Shown: in pieces, positions 47,072 to 55,666 of the stretch
How positions within the stretch are numbered: the stretch's first letter is position 1
Layout: every line of letters starts with the position of its first letter
Made by a program: the position numbers and the translations under genes
From: a virus
Virus record (IMG/VR): IMGVR_UViG_3300035698_006717
Location: 41,410-105,409 of that record
Strand: one strand, 5' to 3'
DNA length: 64,000 nt
Notes under the pieces: generated by a model
The model's database searches: none
What the model was told of the DNA's origin: nothing
What the model saw: only the letters and a program-made list of their open reading frames with translations

Positions 47072-47709
47072 TCTCCTGTGAATGATAGATAATTCCCATT
47101 CCTATGCAAATCAATATTACCTAGAGTTTTGCTATATTCTTCCCAAGTTATAGGTTGGCCACCAGTTTTGAAGCAAACCATAGATTCATTAATTGTTCCA
47201 TATTCTTTTATAATGCCAAGCAACTGAGATAGGTTGAATTCTGAAGAATAGTAATTTTTGTTTTTGTGAAATTTTGACTTAAGAGTACCGCTTTTCATCC
47301 TCCATTTAAATAATGTAAAATAGAATGACTTTGATACTCTTGACATTTCTTTAATTGTTTTGGCTATATCAGGAGAATGTTCCAATATGCAAGATCCATA
47401 TATCAAATCAAAATTCTTATCACCTACCTTCAAATCAGCCATATCAATACAAATATTAGGGAATCGTTTATTATCTGCGTGATTTAAAAATGTTGAAGAT
47501 ACATCTCCTATTACATAGTGTATCTGAGGGCAAGCCTCTCTAATAGCTTGCGCTTCTATTGCTTCTCCTGCACCTATCTCTAGTATGCTTTCTGGCTTAG
47601 TGGCACATACATAATCAGCAAACAGCTTTCTGTGAGAGTGATCCCTAATGGAGTTGATCCAAGGTATCTTACCAATAACATAATTGTCCCACTTACTTTT
47701 GTAATCCAT
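47062..47709 (-). CDS. Class I SAM-dependent methyltransferase
   Basis: 215 residues. ILEIGAGEAIEAQAI (SAM loop), GDVSS, and LIYGSCILEHSPDI (Methyltransf_11-type motif IV). Ten bases overlap the fusion gene. Probable sugar or lipid-linked substrate, by context. Confidence 0.72.
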   Translation of the reverse strand: MDYKSKWDNYVIGKIPWINSIRDHSHRKLFADYVCATKPESILEIGAGEAIEAQAIREACPQIHYVIGDVSSTFLNHADNKRFPNICIDMADLKVGDKNFDLIYGSCILEHSPDIAKTIKEMSRVSKSFYFTLFKWRMKSGTLKSKFHKNKNYYSSEFNLSQLLGIIKEYGTINESMVCFKTGGQPITWEEYSKTLGNIDLHRNGNYLSFTGEWN

Positions 47710-48518
47710 TATGCCCCCAATAGATTTTCTTTTTTACCAGATATTTTAGTTCTACCTGATTGTTTAAGATGTTTTATGTACACGCCTTTGCTAGTCTTTT
47801 TACCAAGTGCATCCTCAAGCCTATTATACTTTTCAGCTTCAAATAGACCTATCATGCAATCTCTAAATGTAAATGATAGAAAATCCTTGACTCTTATATT
47901 TGGAGATCTTTTCAGCCTATTAGATATTATTGCAGATAAAAATACTTGGTCAGTCCAACATCTTAGATTAGTACGGAAGTGCCTTTTGTGCTCAGGACGC
48001 TTTGGATCTTCTAGAGTTTTGAATATCTCATCATATTCTGGCAGAGTTGGATCACCACCAGCTCTTATAACATCGCAAGCATAAGCCAATATTTCAAAAG
48101 AAGTAGTGGTATTTTTGGCAAATATAACTCCACCATTAGCATAAGCTCTAGGGCACTTAATACCAATCATATCATTACGGGTAGTAATACCTAATGCAAA
48201 TGGCCATCTAGATACTGCGCTGCACCAATCCTTTACAAAACAAGTATCTGCATCAACAAAAGTAATTACACCATCTGGATTTTTGAAATCTATTTGATCC
48301 TGTAGGAATACAAATTTAAGGCTTTGCATTTCAGTGTCAAATCGTTCTTGACGAATTTTCACATACTTTATATTATGCTTCTCTAGTATATGGATTTGCT
48401 TATCAGTTAGATCAGGCCCATACATAAAGAAATCTGCTTTGACCTTATGCCTTGTTGAGATAAAAAATTTAGCATACCTGAAGTATTCTGAATTACAAAT
48501 TGTAATAACCTTGTGCAT
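47709..48518 (-). CDS. GT-A-type nucleotide-sugar transferase (GT8-like)
   Basis: 269 residues from the ATG at 48518, which overlaps the previous stop (TAATG) and follows AGGGGTGAG; a longer frame is inside that gene. FVDADTCFV provides the DxD motif, and YANGGVIFAKN and WTDQVFLSAI are typical of GT8-like folds. Confidence 0.65.
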   Translation of the reverse strand: MHKVITICNSEYFRYAKFFISTRHKVKADFFMYGPDLTDKQIHILEKHNIKYVKIRQERFDTEMQSLKFVFLQDQIDFKNPDGVITFVDADTCFVKDWCSAVSRWPFALGITTRNDMIGIKCPRAYANGGVIFAKNTTTSFEILAYACDVIRAGGDPTLPEYDEIFKTLEDPKRPEHKRHFRTNLRCWTDQVFLSAIISNRLKRSPNIRVKDFLSFTFRDCMIGLFEAEKYNRLEDALGKKTSKGVYIKHLKQSGRTKISGKKENLLGA

Positions 48519-49447
48519 TATCTCACCCCTAGGTGGTTCTTTATATTGTCCCATGATATCTGTAGAGTATAGCTGTTTAAGGCAAAATCCCGACAATCTT
48601 GTAATTTTATAGGAGACCAATTTTTTAGAGCATATTCTGCTTTAGTTGCCAATTGCTTTTTCTTGCAAAGGAAAGTATTGACTCCTTCGCATACATACAC
48701 ATCGTTAATAGGAGCGCTGATATTATATATGACAGGAACTCCAGACATAGTAAATTCTAAAAATGTCTGAGGGAATCCTTCTGCTGGGTGCTCTGTGAAT
48801 AGGATACCCACCTTGCCAATAGATATACTATGTGATACTGCATCCATATTTGCAAATGGAGTATATTCTATATAATGGTGAGTATCGCCTACTCTATCTT
48901 TGTGTTTGGCCCCTCCTATCCAAAGTATGCGTCGCGGTTCCATTACTTGCTTGGTAAGTTCCTTGATAAAATGAACTTCATTTTTATCCCCTCTTTTCCC
49001 ACAAAGGATGTAATCATATTCATGACCTTGAGATGGGAACCAATAGTCAGGATTCTTACCTTTGATATGTAATTTAGCATTTCCCTTTATTCTTTCAGGA
49101 GTATCTACTAAAGAAACATGAGCATGCTTATTATACATATTACGGTTGCAACAAGAATAATAGACTTTCTTGTTAGGTATTCTATCAAGAATCATATCTT
49201 TCTTAGGATCGTGCTTAACAGACCATACTATTGCCTCAGGGTGGCTCTTACAAAATTCTACTACATCATGCAAATTAGTAATGCTATATTCCCAAGGCTT
49301 GCGAACTGTCTGTTCACTTAAGTATATCACGCAGCCATACTTCTTTGCATACTCTCTGTATCCACAAGTACACTTACCATCTATCATCATCTGTTGCTTA
49401 GCATTGTGGCCTTTAGATAGACCGCCATAAAGCATTATCAGCTCCAT
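48518..49447 (-). CDS. GT-B glycosyltransferase (GT4-like)
   Basis: 309 residues. The donor-site segment TEHPAEGFPQTFLEFTMSGVPVIYN shows the E-x7-E pattern of GT4. The N-terminus YGGLSKGHNAKQQM lacks the classic GG loop but is Rossmann-like. Part of the cluster. Confidence 0.7.
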   Translation of the reverse strand: MELIMLYGGLSKGHNAKQQMMIDGKCTCGYREYAKKYGCVIYLSEQTVRKPWEYSITNLHDVVEFCKSHPEAIVWSVKHDPKKDMILDRIPNKKVYYSCCNRNMYNKHAHVSLVDTPERIKGNAKLHIKGKNPDYWFPSQGHEYDYILCGKRGDKNEVHFIKELTKQVMEPRRILWIGGAKHKDRVGDTHHYIEYTPFANMDAVSHSISIGKVGILFTEHPAEGFPQTFLEFTMSGVPVIYNISAPINDVYVCEGVNTFLCKKKQLATKAEYALKNWSPIKLQDCRDFALNSYTLQISWDNIKNHLGVR

Positions 49448-50097
49448 GTAATACTCCTATCCTTATTTTTGTTCCACTTCTGTAGACCTCTTTCTGCTCT
49501 CCAAGATCTACCATTATCCTTACAGTATGGCCCACCACGCCAATCTGATCTTTCGTTAGCAGAAGGTAATAAGCTATCAATCATCTTGCTAACAGATCCT
49601 ACTCTAAGCTGCTTCTCTGGATCTTTATCATCCACCATAGATTCAGATAACTGTCTTACTAGATCACCTTTCCAAAGAGAAGGTTGGCAAGCTACTTTAT
49701 CCAATCTTGCAGCGCCTTCTTTAGGGAACCGTATGTATCTTATACCGTGGCTGATAGATGCCAATATGCTATCTAATTTTATCTCTTTAGTGAATAACCA
49801 ATCATCCTCTAAGTGGAATACCCAATCTGATTCTGAATTTTGCCAAACACTCCTAACAGCTTTGGCAAAATTTGGATTATCATTTGTACTTAATTTCCTT
49901 ACTGGGAAATAGTGCCAAGCTACCTTGAGACATTCGTGAGCTAGATCAGTAGCCTTCCTTAATGACATCCTAGGTGCAAAATCTGTATTCAGTATAATCT
50001 GAAATCCTTCTTTACTACTAACATTTTTCTTGAAGCTATCTAAAGTCTGATTTAGAAGATCAGGACGCAAGGTAGCAACTAAACATATATCAATCAT
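49438..50097 (-). CDS. GT-A glycosyltransferase related to the fusion protein's C-terminal half
   Basis: 219 residues. ATLRPDLLNQTLDSFKKNV, ILNTDFAP and HLEDDWLF correspond to ATIRPEIVERTFASFAKN, FINVDPIP and NLEDDW of the protein at 45680. The two are paralogues at the level of this domain. Confidence 0.68.
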   Translation of the reverse strand: MIDICLVATLRPDLLNQTLDSFKKNVSSKEGFQIILNTDFAPRMSLRKATDLAHECLKVAWHYFPVRKLSTNDNPNFAKAVRSVWQNSESDWVFHLEDDWLFTKEIKLDSILASISHGIRYIRFPKEGAARLDKVACQPSLWKGDLVRQLSESMVDDKDPEKQLRVGSVSKMIDSLLPSANERSDWRGGPYCKDNGRSWRAERGLQKWNKNKDRSITWS

Positions 50098-51041
50098 TAC
50101 ATCTCCAAAATTTTGATTAGCTGTTTCATATTCTTTTCTCTGCTACCTATCTTTCTGCGTAATACATTATTTAGGTTCTCTACCTTATCATCTTGGAAGT
50201 CAATACCTTTAATAATCTTTGCAGCTCTTGATATATTATGATCATCATAAATATAGGCTGTATCACTATCTGCATAATCCTTCATCCCATTACGCGGGTG
50301 ATCTCCGCAAACAATTCTAGCTCCACATAGAGATGCTTCCATAGGAACATTATGTAAGCCTTCTAGTTCTGTTGGCGCAAACCATATATCACAAGATGAA
50401 TAAAGATTGCAAAGCTCCTCTCTAGAAGGATTAGATACAAAATCGCTTACCCATATTGGCAAGTTCTTTGGCCTCTTTGTACCAAATGACACATACTTAT
50501 ACTCTGGCCCTAATAAATTGTGTAATACTTTGAAGCTCTCCCATCCTTTACTTGCAAGTTTACTCCATAGACAACCAATTGTTATTCTTTCACTATCTCT
50601 ATTGCTGAGGTCTTCCCACCATTTGAAGTCTATGCCTTGATGGACTAAATGACATTTACCGCCGCAGATATCTTCTATGAATTCTTTTATCCAAATAGAA
50701 TTTGTAATCTTAATGGGAGTACTACTCTTGTAATATTTCATTATCTTATCTTCATCAAATCCTGGCACCCAAATCTCATGACCTCTTATGTACCAGAATT
50801 TCTTACCTATGCCTGATCTGACTGTAGGCTTAACAGATCTTATATCTGTAGCTATTACTACATCAACATCATTCGGCATTTTACGCTTTGGTTTATCGTG
50901 AGGAAACCAATTGAATTTATCATTATTTGTTACTAGGCTACAATCGTGGCCTAATTTCTTTATAGTCTGCTGACATCTTATTAATGTTCTACTTCCACCG
51001 TTATTGCCAAGACCACCGCTGCAGTTGAATGCGATCTTCAT
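50097..51041 (-). CDS. GT4-family glycosyltransferase
   Basis: 314 residues. N-terminal GGLGNNGGSRTL loop, VHQGIDFKWW, and APTELEGLHNVPMEASLCGARIV as the donor site with E-x7-E. A standard GT-B enzyme; it overlaps the next gene by one base. Confidence 0.78.
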   Translation of the reverse strand: MKIAFNCSGGLGNNGGSRTLIRCQQTIKKLGHDCSLVTNNDKFNWFPHDKPKRKMPNDVDVVIATDIRSVKPTVRSGIGKKFWYIRGHEIWVPGFDEDKIMKYYKSSTPIKITNSIWIKEFIEDICGGKCHLVHQGIDFKWWEDLSNRDSERITIGCLWSKLASKGWESFKVLHNLLGPEYKYVSFGTKRPKNLPIWVSDFVSNPSREELCNLYSSCDIWFAPTELEGLHNVPMEASLCGARIVCGDHPRNGMKDYADSDTAYIYDDHNISRAAKIIKGIDFQDDKVENLNNVLRRKIGSREKNMKQLIKILEM

Positions 51042-51043
51042 GT

Positions 51044-51358
51044 CTAATCACTTTCTAAGTATTTCTCATGATTAGCATCATAGCAACTCTTGCAAATATT
51101 TTTCTCTTCCATATTCTTTCTAATACCGCATTGGACGCAAATCCCTTGAAGCTCTCTTTTTCTTTTCAGATACATTAAGCTCAAATAGGAGTTGTTATAT
51201 CTTTCAAAGCGGTCTTTTCTATCAAGTTGCCTGAATTTTGACCAATCAATAGATACTTTGGTTACTTCTGATCTTTCGCACAATGCGTCAAAGAATCTCT
51301 TCACTTTAGGATTAGTCCAAAATCCTGTCTTGTGTCTCTTTTTTTCTGGTACTGACAT
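51044..51358 (-). CDS. Small zinc-ribbon protein
   Basis: 104 residues. Basic N-terminal two thirds, then CVQCGIRKNMEEKNICKSC, a Cys4 site typical of HNH-associated or ribosomal-like ribbons. Unknown role. The 57-base gap before the exonuclease gene is AT-rich. Confidence 0.62.
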   Translation of the reverse strand: MSVPEKKRHKTGFWTNPKVKRFFDALCERSEVTKVSIDWSKFRQLDRKDRFERYNNSYLSLMYLKRKRELQGICVQCGIRKNMEEKNICKSCYDANHEKYLESD

Positions 51359-51415
51359 ATATCTTCCTTCGTTTAATAAATATAGTATTTGTCAACTACT
51401 TAGAATAGCAATACA

Positions 51416-52339
51416 TTAGAAAAGTTTTAACAGCTGAGAGTTGACTAGAGATGGTATTTGATACCCATGACACAACTTCCTCCATTTTGCTGGGTCTGGT
51501 TTATCTATTTGTTCTGAAATATACGGCAAATCTTCTCTTAATTTTACAACAGTACTGTTAAGTTTGATCAGATCTATGTTACTTTTTAACTGCTTGAATT
51601 CTTTTGAATCTTCTCCGCAATCTTCTCTTATACAGTTAATGTAGTTTGCTATAGTTCCGTCACATCGCAGATATGATCCAATAGTCTTCTTGAAAGGAAA
51701 TCTGTATACAGATTTCACAGTATCTCCAGAATCTCCTCTAATTATTTTATGTAGTAGGATATGTTTCCAACTACCACCATCAAACTTATCAGATACTGTT
51801 TCTTCAGTAGGCGATTCTCCATTATTTATAATAACTGTAAGGTTAGGAAATCTAGGTATTAATTGCCACATATCTTTATCGTTAGAGAATAAGTAAATTG
51901 TATCACCAGAATGTCTTGCAATATAAGAGGCTAGTACATCATCAGCCTCTTCGTTTTCGCAGTAAATCTTTTCATGAGGAATACAGTCTACAAATTGTCT
52001 ACAAATATCAATAGGGTTGTAATCAATATCTTTTTTAGGTCTGTCTTTATATATGATTGTCTTTGGAGCGTAATCCTTAAACACTCTCTGGTATTTTTCA
52101 TACAATTTCTTTTTTCTGGTAGGATACCTATCTTCACAGATTACAAGATTAGGGAGAGAGTGATCTTGTTTAACTCTTGTGTGAGAGAAGTTTAGAATTT
52201 TGATAAGCCCTATAACAACTCCTGTGTTGACTCCATCATCATTAATTAGATTTTCTTTCTCAGTAGCATGGTAATTACGCCACACTATGTTATTGAAGTC
52301 AATTAGGACGGTACACTTTTTAACATTTTTAAATCCCAT
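51416..52339 (-). CDS. 5'-3' exonuclease / flap endonuclease (T4 RNase H-like)
   Basis: 307 residues. FEN-fold acidic residues: LIDFNNIVWRNYHA (D14), ENEEADDVLASYIA, and LFSNDKDMWQLI, then a helix-hairpin-like RGDSGDTVKSV region. It would remove RNA primers of Okazaki fragments, as T4 RNase H does. It is the first gene of the minus-strand arm, and AAAGGGGA precedes the ATG. Confidence 0.82.
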   Translation of the reverse strand: MGFKNVKKCTVLIDFNNIVWRNYHATEKENLINDDGVNTGVVIGLIKILNFSHTRVKQDHSLPNLVICEDRYPTRKKKLYEKYQRVFKDYAPKTIIYKDRPKKDIDYNPIDICRQFVDCIPHEKIYCENEEADDVLASYIARHSGDTIYLFSNDKDMWQLIPRFPNLTVIINNGESPTEETVSDKFDGGSWKHILLHKIIRGDSGDTVKSVYRFPFKKTIGSYLRCDGTIANYINCIREDCGEDSKEFKQLKSNIDLIKLNSTVVKLREDLPYISEQIDKPDPAKWRKLCHGYQIPSLVNSQLLKLF

Positions 52340-52594
52340 AGTAATCCCCTTTCGTAACTTAAAGATAATAAAAAAAGTCTTTGTTACCTAGGTTTTTTAA
52401 CGGTTGTATTTAATAACTATCATGAAGTATTTTTCTAGGGAGAGTGTTTTATATATATTAAGGTCACGCTTCCGAAAAACTCGTAAGAAAACCCTATAGG
52501 GGGTGTTTTGTCTATTATATAGTTTTTAGGGGGTAATAGGAAAGATTATAAGAAACATAATCTAAATAAAATTGGGGATTACTAAGGGGAAATT
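52340..52594. promoter_or_regulatory. Divergent intergenic region between the two arms
   Basis: 255 bases with no gene, very AT-rich. Candidate signals for the plus strand are TATATATATTAAGG near 52450 and TTGTCTATTATATAG near 52510. ACCC-TATA-GGG (about 52490-52505) is a short dyad. The minus strand has TTTTTTTATTATC near its start. Promoters for both arms must lie here, but the exact ones cannot be fixed by eye; the motif of the 9.5-25 kb section is absent. Confidence 0.5.
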
Positions 52595-52879
52595 GTGATA
52601 CCTTCAACGCAAGCAAATAAACAAGAAGAAGTAAAAGCTGAGGCAAAAGTAGCAGAAGATCCAAGTCAGGTTAAATGTACGGAATGTAGTAAGAAGTTGG
52701 TCAACAAGCCTCAAAAGAATACCATTAGTGATCACTCAATCTATATGATCAAGAAAAGGGAAGAAGATGTTTATGCTCCATATTGTTCACTTTGTTGTAG
52801 TGGAATGGAATATCGCAAGATTGGTCAAATAGAAACTTATGACACTTATCAAAAGAAACTGAAAGCAGGATTACTATGA
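52595..52879 (+). CDS. Small zinc-ribbon protein of the head operon
   Basis: 94 residues, GTG start after AAGGGGA. An Ala/Lys/Glu-rich N-terminus precedes CTEC...CSLCC, a probable ribbon. First gene of the plus-strand head operon. Unknown. Confidence 0.6.
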   Translation: MIPSTQANKQEEVKAEAKVAEDPSQVKCTECSKKLVNKPQKNTISDHSIYMIKKREEDVYAPYCSLCCSGMEYRKIGQIETYDTYQKKLKAGLL

Positions 52880-53199
52880 AGCCAATCCGAGAAGCATTTG
52901 ATATGGAAATAAAAGCAGGATACCTTAATTGGGAAAAATTAGATAATATGTTGCATGCTGCTCTCTTTACTGTTGACAATCAGTTTAAGACTGTGCGTGA
53001 TGATACAGGAGAGGTAAAAGAAATGAGGACTACCGATACCTTAGACTTCTTTGGTAAATGCATAACAGGTGTAAAGGCTTCCTACAGGGTGATCTCTCCT
53101 AGGTTTGCGAATGGTAAATTGATGTGTGCTGGAATACAGATAGGTATTGCTGATCTTGAAGGAAAGCCTTTCTACTCAAATCCTCCTGTGATGTTCTAA
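52876..53199 (+). CDS. Hypothetical protein upstream of the terminase
   Basis: 107 residues, alpha/beta; ends FYSNPPVMF. The position directly before the large terminase gene is where small terminase subunits often lie, but no DNA-binding motif is evident. Overlaps both neighbours. Confidence 0.6.
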   Translation: MKPIREAFDMEIKAGYLNWEKLDNMLHAALFTVDNQFKTVRDDTGEVKEMRTTDTLDFFGKCITGVKASYRVISPRFANGKLMCAGIQIGIADLEGKPFYSNPPVMF

Positions 53200-55130
53200 T
53201 GGCAGGATTATACAAGAAAGATAAGGTTGGTAATTTTAGAGAGATTAGAACTACACGTGCAGCTAAAGAAGCAGGTATAGATAATATTGGTGATTTTTAT
53301 ATGGATACCTACATGAAGGAAATGGAGGATCTGTGTAAGACTCCAGAAGAAGATTTGGTAGAAGATTCTAAGAATGATGAACAGAATGAACTTTACCCGA
53401 TAGGGTTCAAGCCATTTAATGATACTTGGAGATACGAGCCTGTTACATCAGAATACTTTGCAAGAGTTATGTTAGGGGAGACATTCACCCCTCTACAGCA
53501 AGAGACTATTGACGTAATATGTGGTAAAGATCCATTTCAGTTTACTGATGTCAATAAAGAAGAAGTTGATGATATGTGGGGGAAGAGAAGTGGTAAGGAC
53601 TCCACAATAGCAAAGGGCGTAGCTTACCAAGGGTATAAACTTGCCTGTATATTTAATCCTCAAGAATTTTTAGGTATGGGTTTGGGAAGTACTATTGATA
53701 TAGTTAATGTTGCTTCAACTTCAAACCAAGCTAAAAAGGTTTTCTTCAAGTACCTTACCTCTTTCATAAAATTAGCAAAAGACCCTGCAACAAAAAGAAG
53801 CTGGTTTGCCACTAGAAACTTTTGGTGGGATGTAGGTAAGCAGAAGTTTGTGTATATGGATTTGAGGCAAAAGGATGGTAACATAAAGCAGGACAATATA
53901 GATTTTGGCAGAGGAATTTGTTGCCACTCTCTAACGTCTGATAGGTTTACGGCAGAGGGCCTTAATATCATATTGGCAATAATGGATGAGATAGGAGCTA
54001 TGAGAGCTGAGAATGTATTTGGCTCTGATGAGAGAATGATTGGCCAGTATGACTCTCTTTCGGCTACGGTTAGAGCCACTTCTACTAATGGTATGGGAAA
54101 GATGCTTTGCATATCATATAAGTATGCTAGGAACTGTCCTATGTCACTTTTGGTTAAGCGGAATAAGTCTGATCCTAAAAAGTTTGTTAGGATATATTCT
54201 GTATATGATGTAAGAACAGATACTCCTGAGAAGCAGCTTCGGAGTTCTTTTGCATCAGAGTACACTAAAGATCCAGAAAAAGCTGCTATGATGTATGAGT
54301 GCAAAGATCCTAAGACTGATAAGGATAACCTGTACAGTAATATCTTCATCCTTAACTCTGCTATTGATAGGAAGAATAAATTTACAGTCAATCCGATTAG
54401 GGGTGGCATAGTAACTATTGATAACATATATGATGGAGCAGATAATTTATTAGAGAAATGGTTTGTAGGTGATGAAGATCAATTCTATACTGCACATCTT
54501 GACTTGGCTAAAGGGCAAGTTTGGAAGAAACACGATGCTGCCGCATTAGCATTAGGTCACTTGCAGGAAATGACTGTAACCTATGATGAGCTTTGGAAAA
54601 AGATATACCTAAGAGAATATGGTATAGATTTATCTGAGAATGAAGGACAGCTTAGAATGGGAGTTGTTATTGATTTAGTTATGCAGATTGTATGCAAACC
54701 TGAAGATCAAGAAGTAAGGTTATCTGATGTAAGGAAGTTGCTGATTGATTTACAGCATATAAGGAACTTCAATATATTTAAAGCTACAATTGATGGGTGG
54801 ATGTCAGTAGAGATGTTGCAAGAGCTTAACCATAGCGGGATTGAATCAGAGTTATTATCCATAGATAGGACTACTGCTGCACACCACACTCAGAAGGACT
54901 TTCTACAGCAGGGGTTGTACAAAACATATGATATGCCAATTTGGCATAGAGAGACTAGGGAACTGGTTGAGAAGAATAACAAGGTAGACCATCCAGAGTT
55001 ATCTACAGATAGATTTGAAGAGGAAGGCTATGAGCATGGTAGCAAGGATGTTACTGATTGCACAGCTGGTGTTTGTTATAATTTGAGTGATGAGATATCA
55101 TCTGAGGGTGGCAGTTTACTTCTAGGGTAA
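53199..55130 (+). CDS. Terminase large subunit
   Basis: 643 residues. A Walker A-like loop GKRSGKDST (128-136), Walker B NIILAIMDE (256-264), and a C-terminal RNase-H-type nuclease with HLDLAKGQVWKKHDAAAL (first Asp D436) and a later TIDGWMS. It packages DNA into proheads and cuts concatemers. The N-terminal extension of about 100 acidic residues is longer than in compact terminases. Confidence 0.88.
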   Translation: MAGLYKKDKVGNFREIRTTRAAKEAGIDNIGDFYMDTYMKEMEDLCKTPEEDLVEDSKNDEQNELYPIGFKPFNDTWRYEPVTSEYFARVMLGETFTPLQQETIDVICGKDPFQFTDVNKEEVDDMWGKRSGKDSTIAKGVAYQGYKLACIFNPQEFLGMGLGSTIDIVNVASTSNQAKKVFFKYLTSFIKLAKDPATKRSWFATRNFWWDVGKQKFVYMDLRQKDGNIKQDNIDFGRGICCHSLTSDRFTAEGLNIILAIMDEIGAMRAENVFGSDERMIGQYDSLSATVRATSTNGMGKMLCISYKYARNCPMSLLVKRNKSDPKKFVRIYSVYDVRTDTPEKQLRSSFASEYTKDPEKAAMMYECKDPKTDKDNLYSNIFILNSAIDRKNKFTVNPIRGGIVTIDNIYDGADNLLEKWFVGDEDQFYTAHLDLAKGQVWKKHDAAALALGHLQEMTVTYDELWKKIYLREYGIDLSENEGQLRMGVVIDLVMQIVCKPEDQEVRLSDVRKLLIDLQHIRNFNIFKATIDGWMSVEMLQELNHSGIESELLSIDRTTAAHHTQKDFLQQGLYKTYDMPIWHRETRELVEKNNKVDHPELSTDRFEEEGYEHGSKDVTDCTAGVCYNLSDEISSEGGSLLLG

Positions 55131-55142
55131 AAAGAGGATTTG

Positions 55143-55664
55143 ATGCAAAAAAAAGAACACAAAGAGTATGAGAAATTAAAGATGGGTGAACTGAAAAACC
55201 CAAATGATACTAAGGTTTCTGGCGAATTGATGGAAGCAGATCTTTTTGAAACTAAACAGACTGCTCAGAAGATAGATGAAGAACGTAAGGCTGATCAGAA
55301 AAAAAGAAGTGGCGAACAAGAAAAGCAATTTAAGTCTGAACAGAAACGTAGAAAGCGTAAAGCGTTTCTCAATCCTTATAAGAAATTTTTCAAATCTATC
55401 ATATCTATGAATACATATGTAGGTATGATACAAAATTTTGAAGAATTAATCCTTGTGATATTTATTGATTCCTTAATGCTTTTTACTCTCGCTAGTTTAA
55501 GCTATATTATCTATATGATGTTTACATCTAAACCTGAAGATAATTTGCCTGTATTAATATTCAAGGCGTCTGCTGGAATAGTAGTGTCCACTATTTGCTT
55601 AGTTGCGCAAGCTAATATTCCTATAGCCAATAAACCTACCAAAATTATTGATGAAGAGGATTAA
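55143..55664 (+). CDS. Membrane protein with coiled-coil N-terminus
   Basis: 173 residues. The first 85 are highly charged and helical (QKKRSGEQEKQFKSEQKRRK). Two membrane segments follow (IFIDSLMLFTLASLSYIIYM and FKASAGIVVSTICLVA), and the end is acidic. A membrane protein between terminase and portal genes is unusual; it might tether head assembly to the membrane. Confidence 0.6.
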   Translation: MQKKEHKEYEKLKMGELKNPNDTKVSGELMEADLFETKQTAQKIDEERKADQKKRSGEQEKQFKSEQKRRKRKAFLNPYKKFFKSIISMNTYVGMIQNFEELILVIFIDSLMLFTLASLSYIIYMMFTSKPEDNLPVLIFKASAGIVVSTICLVAQANIPIANKPTKIIDEED

Positions 55665-55666
55665 TT

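Noticed and set aside
52340-52594. T4-type late promoter (TATAAATA)
   Set aside because: Only loose TATA-like words are present; none matches the T4 late consensus well enough to call.
53660-54427. 255-codon open frame on the minus strand inside the terminase gene
   Set aside because: It lies wholly opposite the clearly coding terminase gene, whose motifs are intact, and its translation shows no recognisable domain.
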